From: Lepas anatifera
Lineage: Eukaryota; Arthropoda; Thecostraca; Lepadidae
Direction: 5' to 3'
DNA length: 64,000 nt
NCBI GenBank assembly: GCA_034440635.1
Contig: JAOTON010001488.1
Span: 310,001 to 374,000, forward strand
This document shows, piece by piece, positions 13,910 through 24,700 of the stretch (the stretch's first letter is position 1; each line of letters begins with the position of its first letter). The notes beneath the pieces were generated by a model that did not search any database, had not been told where the DNA came from, and was given only the letters and a program-made list of their open reading frames with translations. Position numbers and translations under genes: made by a program.

Positions 13910-16900
13910 CCCAGCCAGCAATTATCGTGGGATCAACTGCAAACAAGTCGGGCGGCCCTACCTAAACCGACTTCGGCCCGCTTTAGATGGACTTGGACAG
14001 ACTCATCTGATCGGGCCAAAGTGGGCCAGTATCTGGATAACTCCGTCACGGAGCTGGCCCGAGTTGGGCCCGCTTTAGACGTAACTCCCAGCAAAGCGGG
14101 CACAGCTGCGGCCAGGTTCACCTGTCGCCGGCTGCTCTCGTAACTCGGGCACACCTCGGGCACTGCCTGCCGTAACCTCGGATAACTCCGGCCAGGCTAA
14201 CGCCGTACTGATCATGCGCAAACAACCGACTTTGCAGCAGAATTTCAAAACCATAATTTTCTGCCGCCATTGTTGTAGCAGCGGCTTTGCAGAGCAGTAG
14301 TATCAACATATTAGTGTATATTCTAACCGTGCAACATTACAGCCCAGGTAACAGGCAAATCAAGATAAAAGGTATCTTTTGCGGAAATGTGGGCATTTGA
14401 CGTGCGACTTTCTACTGATAAGTGTGCCCTTCGTGTGAAACTTAACCAAATAATACCTACAATAACTTTCGACAAGTCCACTGCATAATCCCAATTACAA
14501 AGAAGCATGACTGGACGTTTAGCTTCTGGCCATACCTACCTACACATCTACATATCTCTGTCTAGCTGAAGAAATTCCAAGAGGTGTTACTTTCAACCAT
14601 TCATTGGTAAGTAAGTACCAGAGTACCCAACAGCAGTATATTTTTATAAGCAAACTGAAATCCTTTATGATCATCTGCCTCCCCAATTGTCCTCAGCCCA
14701 GCATATTTTCGGTCATTCTGGACCAGTGCCGTTCTAGCTTAGAATAGATGTCTGAAGACCTGTCCCTTGTTCTCCAATAGTTATTGTGCGCATGATGAAG
14801 GCCATTATTGCCGCCACTGGTCGTGGAAACTGGGGGGGGTACCAGGGAATGGTGTCTCCCTTTAAAGGGAGATTCGTCAAAAATTATTGGCCAGATCAAA
14901 AGGTCACAAAAAGGCGTTTCAGTAGTACTATACTCAATCTTGCGAATTCAGCCTCCAAATGCCTTAACATCGCTCTCAAAGTTAACATTTCTAGACGACT
15001 TATCAAGAATTCTCACTATCGATTAAATGACGTAACCTCGGCTATGGCCATCAATTGCTCTAAGAACTTCGTCATATGCGACTTAAACAGTGGTGTAGAA
15101 CTTTGAACTATCACAGAAAATATTATTAAAAAACAACACTCCAAAACATTTTTTTGACAGAAATATAGAACTTTAAAGAAATCACAATTGGCCAAACAGA
15201 AGCGCAGGAATTCTCATGCCTGGGTCATGTGGCCTACCTATCTGGCGCAAAAGTTTCGTCATGCTGGGAATTTTGCAGAAAAGGGCTGAAATACCGAGAT
15301 TGAAGACTTAAGCAATTATTTTATACTTCATTTTAAGCGCAAACTGATTCATTTTGTAGTTTTTACAGGCTACGTAAAATTAATACAAATACTAGTACAG
15401 GAACACAGACATTTTCATTACAAAAACAATTGCTTTAAAAAGTAAAATAGCTTTTGAAAATATTGAGATGAAGAGCATGTTCAAGCCTTTTATCGCTATC
15501 GTTAGTTTGAAGTTTTGAACTTTAGGTTACCTAATGTAATAAATTGATAATATTTCAATAACAGGTGAGTGGCCTCCAAAAGTTTTGCCGAAGATACAAA
15601 AATAAATGGCAGTGTCGGAATCAATATTTTTCAAGTAGAGAGAAAAATATTTTACGACAATTTCTTTCGCTGGTATCACTGGCGGATCCAGGGGGGGTTA
15701 CAAAAGAGGCATCTGCCCCCAAACCTGCCGATTTTAACAGATTTGAAAAAAACACGTCATATGATTATTTTACGATTTTGGACCCAGCAGCCCCCCTCCA
15801 CCTGCCGTTCAAATAGCCACTGTCAAATCCGCCATCGTCTGGTGCCCAATGCAAATTTGAGAGAAGATACCCGTCTCTGAGTTTGTTTATGTAAAGTTCT
15901 GATTTCACCATATTTCCCCATTCAAAACCCGCGGAAGCCGTGTGCTGAGATCTATGAACGAGCATCATTTCATGTATTTCGCTTCTCTGGGATCAAATAT
16001 GTACATCCAATCAAATTCAAAGGGAGAACAAACTCGAATAACTTGTGGTTTTATGTATAGTACCAACTTCATCTGCCAGGAGCTGTCTTACAACTAGCCT
16101 CCCGCCCGCGGGCGGGCGGGCGACGGGCGGGCGTGTGTTCGGTTAAAAATGACCGCGTTCCGGCGGTTTACCAAATCTATTTGTAGTTTTGCTTATAATC
16201 TCACCGCATTCTTACTCTCACTGTCTAGTTTAAATATGATGTTTCCCAATAAAGTCAAGTAGTTTGACCACTGGTTTCATAGTATTTATGAAACATCATC
16301 AAATCCTACATCTTTTTACATGAAATAAAATTTTAGTTCTTCGTGGTCTAGTATCTACGTCATAAAGTACCTAATATTTGTGCAAAACGTTATCATTTAT
16401 TTTAACGAACTCGTAGAGGCTCTCTAGAGGCGATGTAATTTATTGCATTTCGAAAGTGATTAAGAAAATTTACCTGCAAATTTTTAGGTCAGATCAATAA
16501 CTTATTAAAAAAGCTATATGTCTAAATACATTTTCCTAAACCTGAATCAACAACACGTGAATAAATACGTGTTTTGTCTAGCAGCATTGTACATACAATA
16601 CTATGCCTAACCCCAGATGTTCAGACCTGGCCTGAAGAAGTCACCGTGAATATCCATTGATATAAATTGATTGATTGGTAATTACAATGCTAATGATGTG
16701 GAGTCAAATCACGTACCTATGAGGACTCTTGAAACGGTTATTGATGAGAACCTGATAAACTGTTTAAGGTAACCCAAAGGGTCTCCCAGGAGTGACATAA
16801 ATTTGGATATGTGGATATCTTAGTATCAAACGTATGTTTGGATGGGTATCAAAGTATACCTACAACCCTACTTTCTGGTAATATTTCAAAATACAATAAT

Positions 16901-16999
16901 TGTTAGTTCCCCAAAATGGATTACGTATGTAAGAGACACCCGCATACTAAAAATTGGGTAAATGTTACCTAATGTAATAAATTAATATATTTCACAGAG

Positions 17000-17204
17000 G
17001 CACTGAGGTACAGTGGCGTCCCTGTCAGCCGGGGCGGGATTTGTAACGCTATTAGCAAGTGGCTTTCGGGAAGCCGCGACCGGCTGGAACGACGAGCAAA
17101 CCGGAGGCCGACCCATCGCTACTCTGGAGGCCTCGAACCTGCTCCGGCGCAGGAGGCCCAGGACATGACTTTCCAGGAGGTGGAGGTCACCTATGAAGAT
17201 TTTT
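17000..17204 (+). CDS. Exon-like open frame inside the 4.8-kb transposon
   Basis: After an acceptor-like sequence (TATTTCACAG at about 16,989-16,998) an open frame of about 68 codons starts EALRYSGVPVSRGG, has an Arg-rich middle (RDRLERRANRRPTHR) and ends in the acidic tail FQEVEVTYEDF before a stop. GC content is higher than in the flanks, which suggests retained coding. I do not recognise the family. It may be the terminal exon of the element's own gene, or a captured fragment. Confidence is low because no matching upstream exon is evident. Confidence 0.3.
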
Positions 17205-17284
17205 AGTTTAAATGGTTGACTCCGTTTATTTGATGAATAAGTTCGTTTTGTGCATGTGTGCTAATGGGTGTATTATTTTAAGTT

Positions 17285-17612
17285 GGTAAGTTGTTTACTG
17301 ACCTGCCTCCTTCAATACTGGATGTAAAATGGATCTAATACTCTGAAAGTATAGATTCAGGCACAACCCTTCATCAGAATTCTCGTAATACAAAGAGTGA
17401 AAACATCGATTATTGGCTATAGTGTGGGCAAGACCACATGCTGATCAGATTCGAGGTCCTTCCCACACTATGACCAATAATCATGTTTTCACCTAATGTA
17501 TTATAAGGATTCTGATGAAGGACTGTGCTTGAATATACAATCTCAGTGTATTAGCTCCATCTTGCATCCAGGATTGGCGGAGGCGGGCCATTAAACATCT
17601 TATCAACTTTAC
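17285..17612. repeat. Fold-back (inverted) repeat element within the 4.8-kb transposon
   Basis: Arms at about 17,285-17,436 and 17,453-17,612 are imperfect reverse complements sharing GATGAAGG, CATCCAG, GTGAAAACAT, GATTATTGG and ATAGTGTGGG. Each arm, read outward, contains CTGATGAAGG...GCTTGAAT or CTGATGAAGG...GCCTGAAT, which resembles a hammerhead core but has GAAT instead of GAAA. Related single copies lie at 12.52-12.81 kb. Confidence 0.75.
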
Positions 17613-17717
17613 TATCTCTTATTAACTCAGGTCAGCTAGTTTGTTCGTTTTACCCTTTTTGGGGCCGTTCAAATACATGTTGAATATATATTTGCTTGTT
17701 TCCAGAAATGGGTTTCA

Positions 17718-18080
17718 TTGTTTGTGGTCAGCAAGGATCTTCCCATATATACTGTGTTAAACTTTAGGTATCTAATGTGCCAACGAATCAGCGATTCTAC
17801 CATGACCTCATTAATTAGTCAAACATATGAAGATTTAACATACCAGTTTTTGGTACTGGTTAACCATGTACGTATTATTGAGCTTGATGGAAAGCATGAG
17901 CTTGTGCATCAATTTATTCACTTATTTGCACACAAGCCTGAATGTCTGCAAAACAGCCACAATCATGCAAAATGCAAAAATATTTTTAGTACAACACAAA
18001 AATCAGGCTCATTGCGTACAGGCCGAATGAAAAAACCTTTAAATGTCTCTGGTGAAAATAAAAGACTTAGGCAGGTCTAA
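17718..18080 (+). CDS. Unrecognised 120-aa frame in the 4.8-kb transposon
   Basis: An ATG-started frame with MFVVSKDLPIYTVLNFRYLM near the start, a middle with HVRIIELDGKHELVHQFIHL, then several Cys and His residues (HKPECLQNSHNHAKC) and a basic C-terminus. I do not recognise a domain; the His/Cys cluster could be the remains of a metal-binding region. It lies between the fold-back repeat and the right subterminal repeats, where a transposase 3' exon could sit, but this is inference from position only. Confidence 0.25.
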   Translation: MFVVSKDLPIYTVLNFRYLMCQRISDSTMTSLISQTYEDLTYQFLVLVNHVRIIELDGKHELVHQFIHLFAHKPECLQNSHNHAKCKNIFSTTQKSGSLRTGRMKKPLNVSGENKRLRQV

Positions 18081-18706
18081 TATGCACATTGCACATCTTG
18101 TGCTCGCCGGATACGCCTCACTCAACACAGCAATGAGAGTGAGGAAGCGCTGACACAACTACCAGCATGTCGTAACCACCATCTACCAATAACTAGGGTC
18201 GGAACCGTGCTGACCCGAAATGGCCTGATCTGGCACATAGTATTAATACAAACAATGAACTCTGGCCCAGCTCTGAACAGTGCCATCAACTACCAATTAC
18301 TACGGCCAGGCCCGCTTTGGCCTGCACTGGCCGGATCTGGCACGCAGTAGAAATGCACAGCAGTAACTCTGGCCCAGCTCTGGCGAGAACCCATCAACTA
18401 CCAATAACTAGGGCCAGGCCCGCAATGTCTCGAGGAGCTGGCCCGAGCTGGTCAGGTCTGGCACGCAGTTACACAAATGGCTAATAACTCCGTCACGGAG
18501 CGGGCCAGCTCCGTTGTCGGGCACAACTCGGGCCAAGTCGGGCAGCGGTAACTCCGTCCCAGCTCTGGGCCAGCTCTGGGCCAGGTCGGGAAAGTTGTTT
18601 CAACTCCTGAGTTACACCCGACAACAGCCCTACATGTGCCGGAGCTCCGTGCCCGCGCTGGCCCAAGCTGTGCCAGGTCGGGGCCGGAGGTAAATTGCTG
18701 GCTGGG

Positions 18707-19553
18707 TGGGAGGAGTGCACAGTCTCCTATCTGACAATTATATTGGTACACGACGTTTGTTTGTTTCAGTGCCGATTTGTCCTCCGCCATGTTGTTCTTC
18801 ATTACCAGGGATGAAGTTGACGGGCTCTGGTAATAAACTTGCAGCTTGATGTTTGCCTCGGGATCGGTTGGCTTGCAGTTCTTTGTGATTATCCTTTTTA
18901 GCACCTTTTCTTCGGTCTCGTAGCCTGCTGTCATTTGGCTTCTATAGAAGATGTTGATGGTGTTTGTTTGGTCTTTTGCTGCTGTTGCTGTTAAGTATTT
19001 GTTCAGAGTGTTGTTGATTTGTTGGTCTATAAATGCGATGTCGTAGCTGTTGTCCGCTAGCGTTTGTTTTATTCGTCTTAATTCTTTGTGCACGAGAGGC
19101 CATGAAGAACAGTGGGTGAGCGCCCGGTGAACGTATGCTCTCACCACACTGCTTTTGTAGCGTTGAGGGCACTGGCTCTTGTAATGTAGGCACCTTCCGG
19201 CGTCTGTCGTCTTGCGATGAACGCTGGTGACGAATGGTCCGTCAGCTGCGTCGATAGAAATGTCTAAGAAATTAATATTTTCTTCAACACTTTCTTCTAC
19301 CGTGAAGGTAAGCCCCGACACTGCTTCTAGTCTCGACTTGAGGTGTTGCAAGTCATCTTGATCTCCAACTTCCAGAAGTATGTCATCAACATACCTGCAA
19401 TAGAGGGCTGGTTTTTTCAGGCGTGTGTTCTAACACTTCGTCTTCGACTGCCGCCATAAAGGCTTGGGCGAAGAGCACACCCAGTGGCGAGCCCATGGCA
19501 ACACCGTCAGTTTGGTAATACATATTCCCTTGCGGGCATCGAAATGGAGACTT
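18707..19553 (-). mobile_element. PLE-2 left arm, 5' half (minus strand, frameshifted)
   Basis: Reverse complement of 19,669-20,517. On the minus strand it encodes the PLE reverse transcriptase from KSPFRCPQGNMYYQTDGVAM (about 19,552) through the thumb region to IGDCALLPP at the transposon border. One additional A in a run near 19,421 (six instead of five) shifts the frame within the EHTPEKP segment, separating DGVAMGSPLG from the YVDD region, so this copy cannot make an intact protein. Elsewhere it looks identical to the right arm, implying a recent duplication or gene conversion. Confidence 0.92.
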
Positions 19554-20793
19554 GAAGATGGAACGGACAATCAAGATCCTTGCTGATTATGTGTATCGCC
19601 ATGACACACTACCAGGACTTGACATCCCCGAGCACATTATGTGTGCCATGCTCAGGCTGTGCACCACCAAGTCTCCATTTCGATGCCCGCAAGGGAATAT
19701 GTATTACCAAACTGACGGTGTTGCCATGGGCTCGCCACTGGGTGTGCTCTTCGCCCAAGCCTTTATGGCGGCAGTCGAAGACGAAGTGTTAGAACACACG
19801 CCTGAAAAACCAGCCCTCTATTGCAGGTATGTTGATGACATACTTCTGGAAGTTGGAGATCAAGATGACTTGCAACACCTCAAGTCGAGACTAGAAGCAG
19901 TGTCGGGGCTTACCTTCACGGTAGAAGAAAGTGTTGAAGAAAATATTAATTTCTTAGACATTTCTATCGACGCAGCTGACGGACCATTCGTCACCAGCGT
20001 TCATCGCAAGACGACAGACGCCGGAAGGTGCCTACATTACAAGAGCCAGTGCCCTCAACGCTACAAAAGCAGTGTGGTGAGAGCATACGTTCACCGGGCG
20101 CTCACCCACTGTTCTTCATGGCCTCTCGTGCACAAAGAATTAAGACGAATAAAACAAACGCTAGCGGACAACAGCTACGACATCGCATTTATAGACCAAC
20201 AAATCAACAACACTCTGAACAAATACTTAACAGCAACAGCAGCAAAAGACCAAACAAACACCATCAACATCTTCTATAGAAGCCAAATGACAGCAGGCTA
20301 CGAGACCGAAGAAAAGGTGCTAAAAAGGATAATCACAAAGAACTGCAAGCCAACCGATCCCGAGGCAAACATCAAGCTGCAAGTTTATTACCAGAGCCCG
20401 TCAACTTCATCCCTGGTAATGAAGAACAACATGGCGGAGGACAAATCGGCACTGAAACAAACAAACGTCGTGTACCAATATAATTGTCAGATAGGAGACT
20501 GTGCACTCCTCCCAAACAGTAATTATATTGGGTACACGACAACAACGCTATCAAGAAGACTCACAATGCACCTGCAGAGTGGAGCACCATCCTCCCACAC
20601 CCTGGAAGAACATCACAGGCGACTGACCAGGCAGCAATTGGTAGAGAACACCACCATCATTGGACGAGCTTGGGACGTCCGACGCCTGGCGGCACTAGAG
20701 GCCGTGTGCATCAGGGAGCGCGACCCACTGATCAATAAACAGCAGAACGCCAGGGGAACTCTCCTACTTTTTGAGGGGCCTCGGCTATCATAG
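19552..20793 (+). CDS. Penelope-like element reverse transcriptase/GIY-YIG endonuclease (5'-truncated)
   Basis: A 413-codon open frame, the right PLE-2 arm. RT motifs are visible: YYQTDGVAMGSPLG (about residues 48-61), the catalytic YVDD (residues 93-96) and FLDISI further on. The linker leads to a Zn-finger-like VYQYNCQIGDC, then the GIY-YIG nuclease NYIGYTTTTLSRRLTMH (from about residue 323) and the conserved glutamate in LEAVCIRERDPLIN. PLE proteins copy their RNA and nick the target with this nuclease. Intact PLE ORFs are much longer; here the fingers region is missing because the ORF begins at the inverted-arm junction (19,554). The annotated ATG is therefore just the first in-frame Met, not the true start. 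The frame itself is undamaged, unlike the left arm. Confidence 0.93.
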   Translation: MKMERTIKILADYVYRHDTLPGLDIPEHIMCAMLRLCTTKSPFRCPQGNMYYQTDGVAMGSPLGVLFAQAFMAAVEDEVLEHTPEKPALYCRYVDDILLEVGDQDDLQHLKSRLEAVSGLTFTVEESVEENINFLDISIDAADGPFVTSVHRKTTDAGRCLHYKSQCPQRYKSSVVRAYVHRALTHCSSWPLVHKELRRIKQTLADNSYDIAFIDQQINNTLNKYLTATAAKDQTNTINIFYRSQMTAGYETEEKVLKRIITKNCKPTDPEANIKLQVYYQSPSTSSLVMKNNMAEDKSALKQTNVVYQYNCQIGDCALLPNSNYIGYTTTTLSRRLTMHLQSGAPSSHTLEEHHRRLTRQQLVENTTIIGRAWDVRRLAALEAVCIRERDPLINKQQNARGTLLLFEGPRLS

Positions 20794-21260
20794 AGTAGCC
20801 CCTCCCCCTCACGTGTACTTTCATTGTAACGCTTAGAGTGTATTATGAATTTTGTCCTTGTCTCGTAATGTAAAGCTTTCCTTTTAGACAATTTATTCAT
20901 CTTGACAATCTAATCAATCTCTGTGGTGTTAATCGTGTTGCATGTTTATTTGCCGCAATGTGAAGTGATTAGTGCTCATATGCATGGGATCTTGTGCGAG
21001 ACATCAAAAATTCAAACCTTAAATTTTGTAACTACTATTCAACGTACCTCAGTCTTGAAAATGTTTATGTGAGATAAATGAAACCGGTCGACTTTAGGTG
21101 CGTTTTTACTTCAATTTTCTTTAATATGACATGAATATCGGAACAATTTTACACGAACATAGCATAGAAAACCGAAAACTTATCAGGAACATTGAAACCC
21201 TAGAAAGAAAACTACACAAAGCCAAAGCTGCGGTGACGTTCAACCAGCACTGTATTAATA
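19669..21260 (+). mobile_element. PLE-2 right arm (uninterrupted)
   Basis: A 1.59-kb arm in head-to-head inverted orientation with the left arm (18,707-19,553 plus 13,163-13,909). A 115-bp unique spacer (19,554-19,668) encodes additional RT sequence (ILADYVYRHDTLPG...) present only for the right arm. Beyond the ORF stop, about 340 bp of non-coding sequence is followed by the start of a new PLE frame at 21,131. This is the tandem or pLTR arrangement typical of Penelope elements. Confidence 0.9.
21053..21092 (+). ncRNA. Degenerate hammerhead-like motif in PLE-2 pLTR
   Basis: UUGAAAA, then a TTTAT/ATAAA stem with GTGAG loop, then GAAACCGGTC with a self-complementary ACCGGT and a GTC cleavage triplet. 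Position and order match PLE hammerheads, but the core differs from CUGANGA at the first C and at the catalytic G, so it is probably inactive. A reversed copy lies in the left arm near 13,335-13,375. Confidence 0.4.
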
Positions 21261-21279
21261 ATAACTTGCTTCCGTCTTA

Positions 21280-21283
<4 letters not shown>
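21131..21283 (+). pseudogene. Start of a second PLE ORF (truncated by (TA)n)
   Basis: The frame starts MNIGTILHEHSIENRKLIRN, continues [18 protein letters not shown] and runs into the (TA)n tract after NLLPSYT. The basic, charged N-terminus with a 'Cys-x-Asn-x3-Leu-Pro-Ser' block resembles the N-terminal part of Penelope proteins. It lies about 340 bp downstream of the RT/endonuclease stop, as expected when PLE copies are in tandem or have a pLTR. The left arm has the same segment at 13,165-13,291 on the minus strand, ending a few codons earlier. Confidence 0.6.

Positions 21284-21352
<69 letters not shown>
21284..21352. repeat. (TA)n microsatellite at PLE-2 right end
   Basis: About 69 bp of TA repeat ending the right arm. 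No target-site duplication is visible between the sequences outside this tract and outside 13,065. Confidence 0.96.
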
Positions 21353-21356
<4 letters not shown>

Positions 21357-21684
21357 CACGTCATGGCTAGGTTCGTTTGTGGAAACCGATAGCGGTAATG
21401 GTGTTTGTGGTGTTTGTTTTCCTTGAGTGTGCTTATTTTTCAGAAAAGCGATTACTTTATTAAAAACAGCAATTAGAGTTTGATGCATGCTGCTTCGTAG
21501 AGTTTTCATACAGAAGCCCTGACTTATGTTTTCACACAGGAGCCGCGTCTTAGCACTTTGTGCTTTTGCATGAGCTGGTTACGGGAGACTAATTTTTTAT
21601 GGACGTGTCCGGAAACCGACTAACCGACCGACCATTTAAAAAGTACATACCTACTGCCCGCAGCCGGTCGCCGGCCCAACTTAC

Positions 21685-21795
21685 CCGATAGTCAATACCC
21701 ACAGTGGAGATGTAGGTGCCACCCAAAAAGTGGCCATCTTTGAATTTGATCATCATGCACGTCTTGCCAACCCCGACGTCACCGAGTAGCATGAC
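21685..21795 (-). CDS. Rab26/Rab37-like GTPase, alternative P-loop/switch I exon A
   Basis: This is a 37-codon internal exon with acceptor CTCACAG/GTC and donor CGG/GTAAGT, phase 0 at both ends. It reads VMLLGDVGVGKTCMMIKF, then KDGHFLGGTYISTVGIDYR. The P-loop GDVGVGKT and switch I STVGIDYR are intact, and the K-F-K-D-G-x-F-L pattern is typical of the Rab26/Rab37 subfamily. It is the second of two same-length exons for the same part of the GTPase fold; the other lies 6.1 kb upstream in the transcript. Remaining exons (WDTAGQ, NKxD, SAK and the prenylated C-terminus) were looked for on the minus strand down to position 1 and not seen. The next exon is therefore either very short and missed or beyond the left edge, which would imply an intron of more than 21 kb filled with transposons. 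Confidence 0.87.
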
Positions 21796-24700
21796 CTGTG
21801 AGTGGTCATCAAGGTCAATGTCAAGGTCGGCCCTGTGGTGTGCGGCTGGTGCCTTTCGCGGCGAGAACACACTGACAACACACTGACGGATGCGTTAGTG
21901 ACATTGCTGCAAATACAGGGCACGGACAGTGAAGAACATGCGTACTCAACAGTTGTTGGCGTCCATTTTTCTAATTTTGGGTTCAGGAGTGCTCTTTTGG
22001 CCTGCCGTGCTCGAAATGAAAGCAGAAATGGCGAGTAAGGTTTTTCACGGTGTCTTTGGGATTTCAAAGTCTCCAAGAAGCGGACGCCAATTTGCTATTT
22101 TACCGTGAATGTCCATGCAAAGCTACGGGTAGAGAAGCACCACAATCATTTCCGGGCATAGTATACACGTGCTGGCCTAAAGTAAATTTGCATTGCAGTA
22201 AGGGTGTGCTGGGCAGCGCTATCAACGCTGCAAGCATGCGAGCAAGAACCACGTTGTAAGCCCGAGCGCTGATCTGACTATTGGTATCCAAGATACCTTT
22301 ACTTAAAGGTACGTTCAAGAGGGATTCCTTCACGCCCGAGTGACGTCACATAGGCGTGGGGGAATTCCTTCACCATTGAGCCGTGTGTTACTGCTGCTAA
22401 TGGCGCTTCCCGCTTACGAATTTGTGAGAATACACGGTAATCCAATTTTTCCCAAATGCAATAACTAAGCATTCTATTTTCGATTCTGGGCCTCTTTTTG
22501 TAAAAATTTGAATATTTAATCTTTAAATTTTCCCATGTAATATTCGGACGAATGCAAACAGGGAAGGTTGTGCCTGACTTTTCCCTTCCGCTCCCCTTCC
22601 CGAGGGAAGATACGACACGCTCCCACTCCCTACACACCTGCAAGCTTTAGAAACATAACGAGCACAGCTTCCTGTTTGCAAGCCTTTTCATGTGAATGCT
22701 GCCTCCATTGAGCTGCTTACTTTCAAAAGAGAGTTAAAGTCGTCAACCTTTTCTTGGAATTATGGGCTTAAGTCTCGAGAGCCCTTTCTCGCACGTCAAT
22801 AAAGCACGAGGCTTATAAAGTTTTGCGCTTTTAGGACTTTCCCGTGCTTAAATGCATTTCCTGGTTGTCTTAGCAACAATAATTTACAGGACGCACGGAA
22901 AACTGACCTGGTGGTCGTAATTGCGTGAAATTCTCACATATATTTTGCTAAAGGCTTGCATAGGAACCGCAGAAAATTAGGTCAAATATGTTGTGAAGTG
23001 GAATCACCCAACACTTGTGGTATTCCAAGCTTTTGTAACTTCATACCAACATATTTTGTACACATGTCAGAGCTCGCGGTTTGTCACCAGATAGGTTATG
23101 ACCTGTTGACCTGACCTGTATGACCTGGTTGACCTGCAGCTTCAACCTGACAAAAGCAGGCAGCCGGCTGATGGAAAATACCAAACAGCCATTGGATTTT
23201 TAGCACAGGACACACGATTTTCAGTGGCGTAACCTGTGTCAGAGCGGACTCATCGCGAAAGACCACCTCAAGCCGTTGGATCCTTGCCGATTCTTATAAG
23301 GAGGGCCTAGATCTATAGATTCTTGCTGGATCCGTTTCCACTGCGTTAACACTCTGAAACTCTGGCCAGCTATTTCAGCGCTGACGGTGGCCCTATGATA
23401 ATTAAAATATTGCTAAAGAAAGCGGGGAAACTTCGTATGAATTCATATAACGTTAATTTGGAACAGCCTCACCATTCCATAGCTCCCAGCTAGATTCTAA
23501 GGTGACAGCGAAAATATCTTCAGAATTTCAAACCAAAAACTGAAGTACTCTGGATTGTCTTCAGAGCTCTCACCCGGGCGGTGAGGGTGCTTCTGAGTGC
23601 TGCCGGGTCAGCAGGCAGGCTCTCCGGCTGGCTGGGCAGCGCCACCTCCGAGGCGCTGCCGATGCCAGCGTAACTGGCGCGGCCGCGACGCCGGCCCGTC
23701 TCCGGACACCTCCGCTCCGGAGGACCCTCCGAGAGGGTGCGCAGCACCCGCCAACTGCCCTGCTGCTGCATGCTGGCTGCACTGGCGCACAGAGGTCACA
23801 CAGCGGTCACAAGGGTCACACAGCCATCTCCAGTGGCGTAGCCAGAGCCTGGGTGAGGCTTGGGGCCGTGTCCCTTCCCTTTTAGGTGAATTATTCCATA
23901 GAGTGCGCCACGCCCAAGGTAGTTTAGATCGGTTTCGTGTCGGTTCTATTTTTTCCACGTCACTCGGGGCCGACATTTCGGTCCATATATCCAAACGTCT
24001 CCGGACTTATTCGGTCCATGTGTCTAAACGTCCCCTGACACCTGGGTCCATATGCCAAACTTCAAGCTGATGCTAAGAATACATTTGTTCCCTCTAGAAC
24101 AAAAATGTTATCCCATCTTGGCTTTTTGGTGCAGTCTGCACTGCTTGGTTAAAACAATTTAGGATTTTCTCCTCAAAATTGCTAAAATCAGGACATATTT
24201 TGTGAGTGAGAGGAGGGCAGGCTCCCTGGTCCCTCTTATTCGAAAGGGTACATGTGCCCAATCTCTGGGCCTGTCCTCTCCAACCCAATCACGACTCTGT
24301 ATTTCATTGAGATGTCAGGCCTGTGACGCACTCTAATACACTGCACCCAAGCATTCTAATTACCTCCGATCTTATCAGCATCTCGACTTAGTTACTGCGC
24401 TGTGACGTCGGGACGGGCTCCTGGCTACGCCCCTGGTGGTCCAACGAAGCTGGGGCAGGGGTGGCAGACGCGGAACATTGAACATGGTAATGCCTGTTTG
24501 GTGAGTTTCACGACACAGCAAACTGCTGAGGTCTTGCTGCTGGCGCAGGAGGAGGAAGTTAAGTGAGCTAGGCCTCAGTTAGGGAAGGAAGCCAAAATCT
24601 GCCCCTGAGTGGGCTCGAACCCGCGACAGGAACAGTGGGCATGCAGAGCCTGCAGCAGGGTAGCTCTATACGCCGCCGGGAGGCAGCGGCATCTGCCGGA

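Larger units (their letters stand above)
13910..18706. mobile_element. 4.8-kb DNA transposon with 14-bp TIRs inserted in PLE-2
   Basis: The tips are CCCAGCCAGCAATT (13,910-13,923) and its exact complement AATTGCTGGCTGGG (18,693-18,706). Comparison with the uninterrupted right PLE arm (ACTGTTTGGGAGG at about 20,506-20,518, opposite strand) shows that the insertion duplicated two bases, TG. Both subterminal regions (13,950-14,200 and 18,190-18,690) are packed with GGCC-centred short palindromic motifs such as GCCCGAGTTGGGCC and GGGCCAGCTCTGGGCC, plus repeated CACGGAG and TAACTCCG. No recognisable transposase domain was found; candidate exon-like frames are listed separately. Superfamily is undetermined. 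It is younger than the PLE duplication because only one arm has it. Confidence 0.85.

Noticed and set aside
18493..18720. Extension of the PLE frame into QFTSGPDLAQLGPARARSS and onward as part of the PLE protein
   Set aside because: The frame simply runs across the transposon border into its subterminal GGCC repeats; the true PLE continuation is at 13,909.
23570..24070. GC-rich 70-157-codon frames in the Rab intron
   Set aside because: Overlap on both strands, Ala/Pro/Arg-rich, no domain or splice support.
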